A stretch of DNA of 64,000 nt from a bacterium (GTDB taxonomy: Bacteria > 4484-113 > JAFGCY01), in contig JADZFO010000040.1 of assembly GCA_020849855.1 (NCBI GenBank), forward strand, positions 1-64,000, in the 5' to 3' direction. A model generated the notes under the pieces. The model saw only the letters and a list, made by a program, of their open reading frames with translations, ran no database searches and was not told the DNA's origin. A program made the position numbers and the translations under genes. Within the stretch, counting starts at the first letter, position 1; each line of letters opens with the position of its first letter. Positions 1-9,190 of the stretch are shown piece after piece.

Positions 1-75
1 CCCGTGGCTTTCCAGCACCAGCCTGACTGCCCGATCCTTGAACTCAGGGCTGTAACGCGGATTTGCTTTTCCCAT
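1..75 (-). CDS. IS3-family transposase OrfA, N-terminal fragment cut by window edge
   Basis: This encodes the first 25 residues of a small DNA-binding transposase subunit, beginning MGKANPRYSPEFKDRAV. The 'YSPEFKxRAVxLV' stretch is the first helix of the IS3/IS911 OrfA helix-turn-helix domain. A GAGGAG ribosome-binding site sits 8 bases upstream of the ATG at 75. The reading frame is open to the window edge. OrfB, which would carry the DDE catalytic domain, is not visible. Confidence 0.75.
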   Translation of the reverse strand, partial: MGKANPRYSPEFKDRAVRLVLESHG

Positions 76-125
76 GGCTACATTCTCCTCGTAAATGTAG
101 CCTCCGGAAAACCCGGGACGATTCA
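1..125 (-). mobile_element. IS3-family insertion sequence, one end only
   Basis: The strand reads from a terminal TGAATCG...CCGGGTTTTCCGG sequence at about 125 down to a transposase start at 75, which is the usual arrangement of an IS3-family left end. The rest of the element lies outside the window, so its completeness and any target duplication cannot be judged. The family call rests on the terminus and on the 25 visible transposase residues. Confidence 0.7.
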
Positions 126-308
126 CTAAGAACGAGCAACGAAGCAAGGTAGCCATTTTCACTTCCAAAAGCGGCATCATGGAAGTAACCCTACTTAAGG
201 GCCGATCCAACGATACTCACTCTTACTACGAATTCTGGGAAATCTGGATCAACCAAACCCGCCCAAAATGAGCAAGAGACCCAATGCCATGGAGCCCCAT
301 GCTGGGGG

Positions 309-386
309 CGCCAGACAGAGTCTGGCGTGATCCCGACGCCAGCCCAAGGCTGGCGCTCCTGGGGACGGGCCGAACATGTTCGGCCC
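309..386. repeat. Three consecutive small hairpins
   Basis: CGCCAGAC-AGA-GTCTGGCG lies at 309-327. CGCCAGCC-CAA-GGCTGGCG lies at 337-355 and runs into GCTCC. The perfect palindrome GGGCCGAACATGTTCGGCCC lies at 367-386. Stems differ in sequence but have similar size and spacing. They are too regular to be chance and do not end in T-tracts, so they are not typical terminators. Confidence 0.75.
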
Positions 387-442
387 CTACGGCAAAAGCT
401 GCGGCGCAGCCGCATTCATTAGTAACCTGGCGCACCCGGGAT

Positions 443-495
443 GCAAGCTGAAGCCTGCGTTCCCCAGCAGGGGGCCGGCTTGCAGCCGGCGTTCC
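443..495 (+). repeat. 53-bp dispersed repeat, copy 1 (two hairpins)
   Basis: This copy is similar over its full 53 bases to 664-716. It starts with an imperfect GCAAGC...GCCTGC hairpin followed by GTTCC, and ends with the hairpin GCCGGC-TTGCA-GCCGGC followed by GTTCC. Confidence 0.75.
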
Positions 496-520
496 GGGTC
501 AGGTCGGCGGCCTCTCAGGT

Positions 521-588
521 CTTCTTAGTGCCTTTGTGCCTTAGTGGTTAGAAATTCTGAACCACCAAGACACAAAGACACGAAGGAA
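521..588. repeat. Imperfect long inverted repeat with CTTTGTG core
   Basis: The left arm reads CTTAGTGCCTTTGTGCCTTAG. The complement of the right arm reads CCTTCGTGTCTTTGTGTCTTGG. The arms flank a short AGAAATTCT centre. The 'CTTTGTGTCTTGGTGGTT' word is, to my knowledge, a common intergenic repeat in many environmental bacterial genomes. Its function is unknown. Confidence 0.6.
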
Positions 589-663
589 GATCGGGTGTAG
601 AGCGGAACTGCGGATGGCTACCAGGAATGCGGGCAGGGTGCCAGCGCTCCGACAAGAAGAGAT

Positions 664-716
664 GCAGGCTAAGGCCTGCGCTCCCCAGCTTGAGGCCGGC
701 TTGCAGCCGGCGTTCC
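664..716 (+). repeat. 53-bp dispersed repeat, copy 2 (two hairpins)
   Basis: GCAGGC-TAAG-GCCTGC is followed by GCTCC, then GCCGGC-TTGCA-GCCGGC is followed by GTTCC. It is a direct copy of the element at 443-495, and the second hairpin is identical in both. Confidence 0.75.
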
Positions 717-786
717 GAGGAGAATGCCGAGTACAACTCGTCGCTCCGTAAGAGACGGTCAGGCTGGCGACGCGTCAGATGCGGGC

Positions 787-1980
787 TCAGCTTTCCGTGT
801 ATACCCGGCGCACACGGCGGCCCCAGGCGCAGGTGATCTCATAGCTCACGGTGTCGGCGGCCTCGGCGACTTCATAGATGCTGATGCTGTCCTCGCCCCA
901 GGGGCCGCGCTGGGCGCCGATGTAGACCGCCTCGTCGCCCAGACGCACGTCATAGTCGCCCACGTCGGCCATCACATAGTCCATCGCGATATTGCCCACC
1001 AGCGGGAAGCGCCGCCCGCCGATCAGCACCGCGCTGTGGTTGCTCAGGCGGCGTGGGTTGCCGTCGGCATAGCCATAGGGCAGGGTGGCGATGCTCGTCT
1101 CGCGCTCGGAGATAAAGCTGTGGCAGTAGCTGACGCCCTCGCCGGGCTTAATGCGGTGGATGTCGATCACCTCGCTGCTCAGGCGGCAGCAGGGCTCGAT
1201 GGCGATGCGCGTCTCATAATCCCCCGGCGGGTAGATGCCCATGGGCAGCAGGCCCACCCGCACGCTGTCCAGGTGCGCGGCGGGGAAGTTCAGCACCGCG
1301 CCGGAGTTGGCCAGGTGGCATTCGGGGCGGTAGCCCAGCTCGGCGCTGGCGATCTCGATGGCGCGCTGGAAGCGGCTGATCTGCAGCTCGTTGATCCGCG
1401 CGTCGGGCACCCCGCTGTCGGCGAAGTGGCTGAAGAGGCCCACCACCGCCAGCTGCGGATGGCGGCCGATTTCGCTGAGAAAGCCGGCCAGCGCATCGAC
1501 GCTGACGCCAAGGCGCGTCATGCCGGTGTCGACCTTGACGTGCAGCTCCAGCGGGCGCTTAAGCTCCAGCGCCGCCTCGGCCAGGGGGGCGATGTTCTCC
1601 GGGCGGTAGGCCGAGAGCTGGCAGCCGCTGTGCAGGATCTGGTAGTAGCACTTCGGGTGGGTATAGCCCAGCAGGATGATGCGCCCGGGATAGCCCAGGG
1701 CGCGCAGCTCCAGGGCCTCGTCCGGTGTGGCCACCGCGGCGGACATGTCCTCGAACTCGGCCAGGATCGGCAGCAGGCCGGCGACGCCGAAGCCGTAGGC
1801 ATTGGCCTTCAGCACGGCGATGACCCGCGCGGGGGCGACGAAATCGCGGATGGCGCGCAGGTTGGCGCGGTAGCGGCTGACGTCGATCTCGAGGTTGATC
1901 AGGCTGGAGCCAAGGTCGTCAAGGCCGGCGAGCTTGGGCGTGTAAGTAGTCTCACGAAAGGTGCCTGGACGGGACTGCAT
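787..1980 (-). CDS. alr: Alanine racemase
   Basis: This PLP-dependent enzyme of 397 residues interconverts L- and D-alanine for peptidoglycan synthesis in the cytoplasm. The PLP-binding lysine is K58 in AVLKANAYGFG. The partner catalytic tyrosine is Y285 in EGVSYCHSF. ATLPYGYADGNPR and the C-terminal SYEITCAWGRRVRR are family hallmarks. The ATG at 1980 lies 9 bases past the nnr stop. A perfect TATAAT overlaps that stop and ends 8 bases before the ATG, so alr may have its own leaderless promoter as well as read-through from nnr. Confidence 0.95.
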   Translation of the reverse strand: MQSRPGTFRETTYTPKLAGLDDLGSSLINLEIDVSRYRANLRAIRDFVAPARVIAVLKANAYGFGVAGLLPILAEFEDMSAAVATPDEALELRALGYPGRIILLGYTHPKCYYQILHSGCQLSAYRPENIAPLAEAALELKRPLELHVKVDTGMTRLGVSVDALAGFLSEIGRHPQLAVVGLFSHFADSGVPDARINELQISRFQRAIEIASAELGYRPECHLANSGAVLNFPAAHLDSVRVGLLPMGIYPPGDYETRIAIEPCCRLSSEVIDIHRIKPGEGVSYCHSFISERETSIATLPYGYADGNPRRLSNHSAVLIGGRRFPLVGNIAMDYVMADVGDYDVRLGDEAVYIGAQRGPWGEDSISIYEVAEAADTVSYEITCAWGRRVRRVYTES

Positions 1981-1988
1981 CGCGGGGG

Positions 1989-1994
1989 ATTATA
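1989..1994 (-). promoter_or_regulatory. -10 box for leaderless alr transcript
   Basis: TATAAT on the minus strand overlaps the nnr stop codon, with 8 bases between it and the alr ATG. No Shine-Dalgarno site is seen. Confidence 0.55.
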
Positions 1995-3579
1995 AGCGCA
2001 ATTCCCAGCGCGCTTCACGCTCGGCCTGGATCGCCCGCGGGACGAAACGCGCCAGCTCCAGGGGGCTCATGCCGGTCTCGCCGCGCCGCTGCGCATACAG
2101 CCGCGCCGCCGCCGAGTGCATGTTCACCGCGGCGCAGACAGCCTCCTCGATGCTGCCATAGTCCCGCCTCTGGGCCAGCAGCGCGCCGATCATCCCGGCC
2201 AGCACATCACCGCTGCCACCAACGGCCATCGCCGGGTGCCCGCGGCGCGGGAAGCGCAGCGTGCCATCCGGGGCGGCCAGCGCGCACTGGTTGCTCTTGG
2301 CCAGCACTAAGGCGTTGAAGCGGCTGCTGGCCTCGCGGCTGAGCTCAAACCAGCGCGGCAGCAGCTCCTCCGTGCTGACGCCCAGCAGCCGGGCCAGCTC
2401 GCCGGCGTGCGGCGTAAGCACCAGGGCCTCGGAGGCTTGCTGGCAGGGCAGGGCGCGCAGGGCGTCGGCGTCCAGCACTACGGGCTGTTTCGCCAGGCCA
2501 AGTAGCTTTTTCACCAGCACCTGGCCGGCCTCGCCGCTGCCAAGACCCGGGCCCAGCACCACGCTGTCGGCCCAGTCGAGGTACTCCAGCAGCGCGCTGG
2601 AGGGCGCGGCGGCGAAACCGCCAAAGCCGTCCTCCGGGTGGCCGTCGACCATGATCCCGGGGTTGCTGCAGGAGACGCTGTAGATCGGGTCCGGCACAAC
2701 CAGGCGGATCAGCCCGGCGCCCATGCGGGCGCAGCCCTCGGCCGCCAGGCGCGGAGCGCCGGGATAGCGCCGGTGCCCGGCGATGATCAGCACCTTGCCA
2801 TAGTCGCCCTTGTGCGTATCCGGCCGCCGCCGGCGCAGCGCGGCCAGGGGCAGCTGCCCGCCGCAGTCAAAACTGCTCCAGGGCGGATCAGCGGCATAGT
2901 CGCGGCTCAGGCCGATGTCGGCGACTTCCACCTGGCCGCAGTAGCGCTGCGCCCCCGGGTGGTAGAAGCCCAGCTTGGCATGGCCGAAGCTGACCGTCAG
3001 CCCGGCCTGCACCGCGGCTCCCAGGGGCAGGCCGCTGTCCGCGCTCAGCCCGGAGGGGATGTCAAGCGCGATCAGGGGTATCTCTAGCTCTCTCGAAGCC
3101 TGGTTCAGGGTGGCCAGCAGTTCGGCGTACTGCGGGCTCAGCTCGCGGTCCAGCCCGGTGCCAAAGAGCGCATCCACCAGCAGCAGATTGTTGTGCTCCG
3201 GGCGCAGGCGCTCCAGCGCGGCCGAAAGGCCGGACTGTTCAATGCGCAGGCCGGCGCTGCGGGCCTCCTGGAGGTAATAGTGCGGGTCGCTGCCCGGCGC
3301 GTAGGCTGCCTCGCCCCGGGGGTCGGCCAGCAGCACATCCGCCTCCTGCCCCGCCTGGCGAGCCAGCAGCGCCAGGGCCAGGCCGTCGCCGCCGTTATTA
3401 CCCGGCCCGCAGAGGATCAGCAGGCGGCTGCGCCAGGGGTACTCCAGGCCCAGTTGCTCCAGCACCGCCGCTGCGGCGTTCCCCATCAGCTCGCGACCGC
3501 TGATGCCGCATACTTCTATAGTATGGCGGTCCAGCTCGCGCATCTGGGCTGCGCTCAGCACTGGCAGGCATCTGCTCAC
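1990..3579 (-). CDS. nnr: Bifunctional NAD(P)H-hydrate epimerase / ADP-dependent NAD(P)H-hydrate dehydratase
   Basis: This 529-residue metabolite-repair enzyme restores damaged NADHX/NADPHX to NADH/NADPH. The N-terminal YjeF_N epimerase half shows GPGNNGGDGLALA (about 60), DALFGTGL and DIPSGLSADSG. The C-terminal ribokinase-like dehydratase half shows HKGDYGKVLIIAG, LTPHAGELARL and GGSGDVLAGMIGALL. Length and domain order match the fused bacterial form. The GTG start is chosen because TAAACT ends 6 bases upstream (leaderless). It reads into alr 9 bases downstream, a common pairing. Confidence 0.93.
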   Translation of the reverse strand: MSRCLPVLSAAQMRELDRHTIEVCGISGRELMGNAAAAVLEQLGLEYPWRSRLLILCGPGNNGGDGLALALLARQAGQEADVLLADPRGEAAYAPGSDPHYYLQEARSAGLRIEQSGLSAALERLRPEHNNLLLVDALFGTGLDRELSPQYAELLATLNQASRELEIPLIALDIPSGLSADSGLPLGAAVQAGLTVSFGHAKLGFYHPGAQRYCGQVEVADIGLSRDYAADPPWSSFDCGGQLPLAALRRRRPDTHKGDYGKVLIIAGHRRYPGAPRLAAEGCARMGAGLIRLVVPDPIYSVSCSNPGIMVDGHPEDGFGGFAAAPSSALLEYLDWADSVVLGPGLGSGEAGQVLVKKLLGLAKQPVVLDADALRALPCQQASEALVLTPHAGELARLLGVSTEELLPRWFELSREASSRFNALVLAKSNQCALAAPDGTLRFPRRGHPAMAVGGSGDVLAGMIGALLAQRRDYGSIEEAVCAAVNMHSAAARLYAQRRGETGMSPLELARFVPRAIQAEREARWELRL

Positions 3580-3585
3580 CCGCGC

Positions 3586-3591
3586 AGTTTA
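3586..3591 (-). promoter_or_regulatory. -10 box for leaderless nnr transcript
   Basis: TAAACT on the minus strand is followed by six bases and the GTG start of nnr. It lacks a Shine-Dalgarno site. Confidence 0.5.
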
Positions 3592-3905
3592 CACCGCAGG
3601 CGCAGAGCACAGCGCCGCCGCCATCCGGCGGGGCCGCAGCGCGCCGGCCAAGTTCTGGCAAAAGCCGTGGCAGGATGTCGGAATTCTGGTAAGCTAGCAG
3701 CATGCGTTCACGGGCCGCTGTACAGTGATCGCGAGGTGGCGGCAGTTGGACGTTGCAGTATTGGGGAGCGGGGCTCCCGTCCGGCTGAAGTGTTAATGCC
3801 CAGAGCAACCGGTAGAGCTCGTGCTTGCGGCCGGTGGGACCCCCTCCCTGCCTTGCGCTTCCCGCAGAGCGCATGGCCCGGAGGCAAAATTGTTGCCGCT
3901 TTACC

Positions 3906-3934
3906 TTGCATAGGGCAGCGGTATGTGCTATCTT
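3906..3934 (+). promoter_or_regulatory. Sigma-70-type promoter of the rpsL-rpsG-fusA cluster
   Basis: The -35 box is TTGCAT (3906-3911), followed by a 17-base spacer and the -10 box TATCTT (3929-3934). Transcription would start near 3941, leaving a leader of about 60 bases before rpsL. Confidence 0.65.
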
Positions 3935-3946
3935 TTCCCTTCTGGC

Positions 3947-3971
3947 CCGGCAGCCGGGGCATGGCTGCTGG
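3947..3971 (+). promoter_or_regulatory. Leader hairpin upstream of rpsL
   Basis: CCGGCAGCC, a 7-base loop and GGCTGCTGG form a 9-bp stem with one G-U pair just after the predicted transcription start. It could stabilise the mRNA or bind a ribosomal protein for feedback. This is inference only. Confidence 0.4.
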
Positions 3972-4002
3972 CCGACAATTCATTCCGGGGTTTGTCTAGC
4001 TA

Positions 4003-4395
4003 ATGCCGACGATTAACCAGTTGATCCGCAAGGGCCGCTCTCCGGTCGTTAAGAAGAGCAAGAGCCCGGCCCTCAAGGCCTGCCCGCAGCGCCGCGGCGT
4101 CTGCACGCGCGTCTGGACCGTGACGCCGAAGAAGCCGAACTCCGCGCTGCGCAAGGTGGCCCGTGTGAAGCTGACCTCGGGTTATGAAGTCACTGCCTAC
4201 ATCCCCGGTATTGGCCACAACCTGGCCGAGCACAGTGTGGTGCTGATCCGTGGCGGCCGCGTTCCGGACCTGCCGGGCGTGCGCTACCACATCATTCGCG
4301 GTACTCTCGACGCCGCCGGTACCGCCAACCGCAAGCAGGGCCGCAGTAAGTACGGCACCAAGCGCGGCAAGGCTGCGGCCACCGGCAAGAAGTAA
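4003..4395 (+). CDS. rpsL: 30S ribosomal protein S12
   Basis: This is a 130-residue decoding-centre protein of the small subunit. It starts [12 protein letters not shown] and carries the conserved [13 protein letters not shown] and [10 protein letters not shown] loops, where streptomycin-resistance changes usually map. The lysines in both loops are present, so the sequence looks drug-sensitive. There is a short basic tail. It is first gene of the str cluster, 33 bases before rpsG. The Shine-Dalgarno site is weak. Confidence 0.98.
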   Translation: MPTINQLIRKGRSPVVKKSKSPALKACPQRRGVCTRVWTVTPKKPNSALRKVARVKLTSGYEVTAYIPGIGHNLAEHSVVLIRGGRVPDLPGVRYHIIRGTLDAAGTANRKQGRSKYGTKRGKAAATGKK

Positions 4396-4428
4396 GCATC
4401 ACAGAGACGATAACGGAGATATTGACCC

Positions 4429-4902
4429 ATGCCTCGTGATTCAAGAAAGGTCCAGAAGCGCACCCCGATGCCGGATCCCGTGTACGGCTCGACCCTGGTG
4501 AGCAAGTTCATCAACAACATCATGCGCCGTGGCAAGAAGAGCACCGCCCAGCGGATCTTCTACCACACCCTGGCGAACATCGAGGCGAAGGTCGGCTCCG
4601 AGCCGATCAAGGTCTTCGAGAAGGCGATCCAGAACGCCCTGCCCACCGTGGAGGTCAAGAGCCGCCGCGTGGGTGGTGCGACCTACCAGGTGCCGATCGA
4701 AGTCCGCCCCGAGCGCCGTTATGCCCTCGCGATGCGCTGGCTGCTGAACGCGGCCCGCTCCCGCGGTGGCAAGACTTTCGTTCACAAGCTGAGCGCCGAG
4801 CTGATGGACGCCGCCAATGGAATGGGCAGCGCGATCAAGAAGCGCGACGACAGCCACAAGATGGCTGAGGCCAACAAGGCCTTCGCCACCTTCCGCTGGT
4901 AA
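4429..4902 (+). CDS. rpsG: 30S ribosomal protein S7
   Basis: This 157-residue protein nucleates assembly of the 3' domain of 16S rRNA. It begins [11 protein letters not shown] and shows the usual [17 protein letters not shown] and [16 protein letters not shown] motifs. Its length is typical. It lies between rpsL and fusA as in the conserved str operon. A 193-base gap with a hairpin follows before fusA. Confidence 0.98.
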   Translation: MPRDSRKVQKRTPMPDPVYGSTLVSKFINNIMRRGKKSTAQRIFYHTLANIEAKVGSEPIKVFEKAIQNALPTVEVKSRRVGGATYQVPIEVRPERRYALAMRWLLNAARSRGGKTFVHKLSAELMDAANGMGSAIKKRDDSHKMAEANKAFATFRW

Positions 4903-4936
4903 GGCGGGTATAGAAAGAACAACTGCGGAATTAAAG

Positions 4937-4966
4937 GGGTACTACGCCCGCAAGGGGGTAGTACCC
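4937..4966 (+). promoter_or_regulatory. Hairpin in the rpsG-fusA gap
   Basis: GGGTACTAC (4937-4945) pairs perfectly with GTAGTACCC (4958-4966), with extra GCCC/GGG pairs possible inside the loop. A short T-rich stretch (TTCGTTTG) follows. It may be an attenuator, partial terminator or processing site that sets fusA level apart from the ribosomal proteins. Confidence 0.5.
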
Positions 4967-5095
4967 TTCGTTTGTGAAGCGGGAGGCCGGCTTTATCAGG
5001 GCTTCAGCTTCAGGGTTTAGTTTCAATTTCCCGGCCGCGAGGGTCAGAGCGGCACCGGCGGCAATGGCCGCTTCCTGCCGAACCGGAGGGTTGTC

Positions 5096-7189
<2,094 letters not shown>

Positions 7190-7198
<9 letters not shown>

Positions 7199-7320
7199 GC
7201 GAGACGCAGCTACAGGACCGGAGCGCAGAGAGCCTTTCCGAGCAGCAGCTGGAGAACCGGAGCGCAGAAAGCCTCTCCGAGCAGCCGCTGGAGAACCGGA
7301 GCGCAGACATCCATGTCTGC
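7190..7320 (-). repeat. Left REP array of the RAYT cassette: three 39-bp units plus hairpin
   Basis: The word CCGGAGCGCAGA recurs at 7218, 7257 and 7296, exactly 39 bases apart. The unit nearest the transposase ends in the hairpin GCAGACAT-CC-ATGTCTGC (7303-7320). 7190-7229 is a perfect inverted copy of 8056-8095 and includes the fusA stop codon. The order is the mirror image of the right array. Confidence 0.9.
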
Positions 7321-7399
7321 ATTCTTCAAAGCCGTAGGCAGAACAGAGATTGCAGCGATTTATATTGCACTGAGCATGTCTTTTTGTTACCATTAGTCA

Positions 7400-7987
7400 A
7401 TGGACACGACACCCACACTCGCGCCGTGGCGATCCCGAGGCTACCTGCCGCACTTTGACGAGGCCGGTGCGGTCCAGGCCCTCACCTTCCGCCTTGCTGA
7501 CTCCCTGCCGCGTGAGCTGCTCTTCCGGCGGCTGGAAGGGCTGAGCCCAGAAGAGAAGGCGAGGCATTATCAGCTGCTCGACGACTATCTGGACAGCGGC
7601 AAAGGTGCATGCTGGCTGGCGAGGCCCGAGATTGCCGACTTGATGCAGGGGACCCTGATGCACTTTGACAGCGAGCGCTACCGGCTGCTGGCCTGGGTGG
7701 TGATGCCTAACCACGTGCATGTGGTAATCGAAACCTTTGCCGACCACCCTGTTAGCAAGGTCATGCACTCCTGGAAGGGCTACAGCGCCAGCCAGGCCAA
7801 TAAGATCCTGGACCGGACGGGGCAGTTCTGGATGGTGGAGTATCACGACAGGAAGGTGCGCGACGAGACGCACCTGCACAACGCGATCCGTTACATCGAG
7901 TACAACCCGGTCAGGGCCAGGCTTGCCGCCAGGGAAGTCGACTGGCCCTACAGCAGCGCCAGATATCGCGGCAGGATTCCGGTCTGA
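7400..7987 (+). CDS. REP-associated tyrosine transposase (RAYT, Y1/HUH family)
   Basis: This 195-residue single-domain HUH endonuclease-like protein is related to IS200/IS605 TnpA. Proteins of this family cut and move REP hairpins. The HUH histidines are H105 and H107 in VVMPNHVHVVIE, and the YIEYNPVRARL segment near the C-terminus is the family hallmark that includes the tyrosine region. It sits alone between two mirrored REP arrays, the expected context. Length is normal for RAYTs and the ORF is intact, so it may be active. Confidence 0.93.
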   Translation: MDTTPTLAPWRSRGYLPHFDEAGAVQALTFRLADSLPRELLFRRLEGLSPEEKARHYQLLDDYLDSGKGACWLARPEIADLMQGTLMHFDSERYRLLAWVVMPNHVHVVIETFADHPVSKVMHSWKGYSASQANKILDRTGQFWMVEYHDRKVRDETHLHNAIRYIEYNPVRARLAAREVDWPYSSARYRGRIPV

Positions 7988-8003
7988 TGCGTGTGCAGGG
8001 AAT

Positions 8004-8215
8004 GCAGACATGGATGTCTGCGCTCCGGTCCTGTAGCTGCGTCTCGCTGAAGCTGTCTGCGCTCCGGTCCTGTAGCTGCGTCTCGCTTAGTGCGACCAGC
8101 TCTGCGTCTCGCGGGGTGCGCTGAAGACGAATGCAGACATAGATGTCTGCGCTCCGGTTCTGTAGTCGCGTCTCGCTGGAACTGTCTGCGCTCCGGTCCT
8201 GTAGTCGCGCTCTCG
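8004..8215 (+). repeat. Right REP array of the RAYT cassette: four 39-bp-type units, two hairpins
   Basis: TCTGCGCTCCGG occurs at 8017, 8056, 8146 and 8185. Spacing is 39, 90 and 39 bases, so the array is two 39-bp pairs. Each pair opens with a hairpin, GCAGACAT-GG-ATGTCTGC (8004-8021) and GCAGACAT-AG-ATGTCTGC (8133-8150). The array ends just before the stop of the PAP2 gene, so the cassette fills the gap between two convergent genes. Confidence 0.9.
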
Positions 8216-8218
8216 CCG

Positions 8219-8830
8219 TCACCAGCTCCAGCTGACACCCAGGCCGCTGCTGTCGTCCTCGATCCAGGGCTGCAGGACATAGCCGTGGGGGAGCTGCAGC
8301 TCCAGCTGCGCCAGGCCATAGCCCAGGGCGGCCCCGGCGACAACATCCTTAACCCGGTGGCGCTTCAGCTCCACCCGGCTCCAGGCGATAGCTCCCGCCC
8401 CGGCGTACCAGTATGGCGCGGCATCAGGATAGAACTCGGCCTGCATCGCCGCGATGCTGAAGGCCGCCGTGGCATGCATGGAGGGGAAGCTGTCGTTCCC
8501 GCGACCGTCAGGCCGCTGCTCATTGAAGCCGCGCTTCAGCAGCTCGCAGCAGGCCAGGCTGACGCCCAGGGCGTCGGCGCTGCGCAGGGCCTGCTGCCGC
8601 CCGGTCTGCCCGCTGTCGCGCAGCAGCGGCAGGCCAACTCCCGCAGCCAGGTAGGCGTAGGTGAACTCCTCGCTCAGCAGCTCCGCCACATCCGTCGCTT
8701 CCCCGCCCTGGCACAGACCGGGCGCCGGCAGCAGCACAGCCAGCAGCAGGCTGACAAGCGCCAGCAGGGCCAGGCGCCGGCGGGAGCCGTCAGGGCCGCT
8801 CACTGTCACTCGAAAATGAGGGCAGGACAC
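8219..8830 (-). CDS. Secreted or periplasmic PAP2-family acid phosphatase
   Basis: This 203-residue protein has an N-terminal hydrophobic signal (LALLALVSLLLAVLLPAPG). The three PAP2 phosphatase motifs are present: KRGFNEQRP, PSMHAT (in place of the usual PSGH) and SRVELKRHRVKD with the catalytic His/Asp. The substrate cannot be read from sequence; undecaprenyl-pyrophosphate or phosphatidate are possible. The GTG start is supported by TAGAAT ending exactly 6 bases upstream. The stop abuts the REP array. Confidence 0.85.
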   Translation of the reverse strand: MSCPHFRVTVSGPDGSRRRLALLALVSLLLAVLLPAPGLCQGGEATDVAELLSEEFTYAYLAAGVGLPLLRDSGQTGRQQALRSADALGVSLACCELLKRGFNEQRPDGRGNDSFPSMHATAAFSIAAMQAEFYPDAAPYWYAGAGAIAWSRVELKRHRVKDVVAGAALGYGLAQLELQLPHGYVLQPWIEDDSSGLGVSWSW

Positions 8831-8836
8831 AGAGAG

Positions 8837-8870
8837 ATTCTAGCCTAGGGTTTCTTCTGTATGTACAGAA
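8837..8870 (-). promoter_or_regulatory. Leaderless promoter and palindromic operator of the PAP2 gene
   Basis: The -10 box TAGAAT (8837-8842) sits 6 bases before the GTG. The -35 position, 17 bases further up (8860-8865), falls inside the inverted repeat TTCTGTA-NN-TACAGAA (8855-8870). A dimeric repressor or activator site overlapping -35 is plausible, but the regulator is unknown. Confidence 0.55.
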
Positions 8871-9190
8871 AATACGATAAAAAGAGCAGTGTGAGGGTAT
8901 CTGATATGTTGACGGCAAGCTCCGCAGATATTGGCCCATACTCCAAGTGCGATGCATGCAGGGATCTGCAATTGTCGATAATCCTAGGCAAATTACAGCG
9001 CAGAGCAATGACGAAAGTGCGAAGGCTGTTTTCCGGTGCGAAAGGCCACCCGAAGGTTAAAAAGTCCGCCAGCGGCGCTGTGCAACTCGTGTTTCACGTG
9101 CGAAATCGGCGCTGCAGGTTAAATCCGCGGCTGCAAGCCGGTCATCATCCAGTCGCTCTCAGGACTGACTATTGCACTCAGGCTGAAGGA
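8871..9190. other. Intergenic region between the PAP2 gene and rph
   Basis: No gene is supported. Reading on the minus strand past rph, a short GC-rich CGCC-GCT-GGCG stem followed by T5 at about 9082-9059 may terminate the murI-rph transcript. The rest is unassigned and less GC-rich than its surroundings. Confidence 0.5.
9059..9082 (-). terminator. Possible weak terminator of murI-rph
   Basis: A short CGCC/GGCG stem-loop is followed by TTTTT on the minus strand. The stem is only about 4-5 bp, so this is tentative. Confidence 0.35.

Larger units (their letters stand above)
126..786. other. Gene-free repeat patch between an IS end and alr
   Basis: I see no convincing gene here. Short open frames exist but have no ribosome-binding site or recognisable protein signal. 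The stretch is dominated by hairpin-forming repeats and one near-palindromic repeat, listed separately. It lies downstream of alr, which reads toward it, and next to a transposon end, so it looks like a sink for mobile or dispersed elements. Confidence 0.6.
3580..4002. other. Divergent intergenic region between nnr and rpsL
   Basis: There is no supportable gene in these 423 bases. The region contains the nnr -10 box at its left end and, at its right end, the rpsL promoter and a structured leader. The middle part (about 3600-3890) shows nothing I can assign. Confidence 0.6.

Noticed and set aside
724-1995. 423-residue plus-strand open frame across alr
   Set aside because: It is antisense to a well-conserved alanine racemase. 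Its protein is Ala/Gly/Val/His-rich, as expected from the mirrored codon bias of a GC-rich gene.
3580-4002. tRNA or other RNA gene in the nnr-rpsL gap
   Set aside because: No cloverleaf-type set of stems or TTC-loop word found by eye; only the promoter and a leader hairpin can be supported.
7199-8215. CRISPR array
   Set aside because: The 39-bp period looks array-like, but there are no unique spacers; the whole unit is repeated and the copies are inverted around a RAYT. No cas genes are present.
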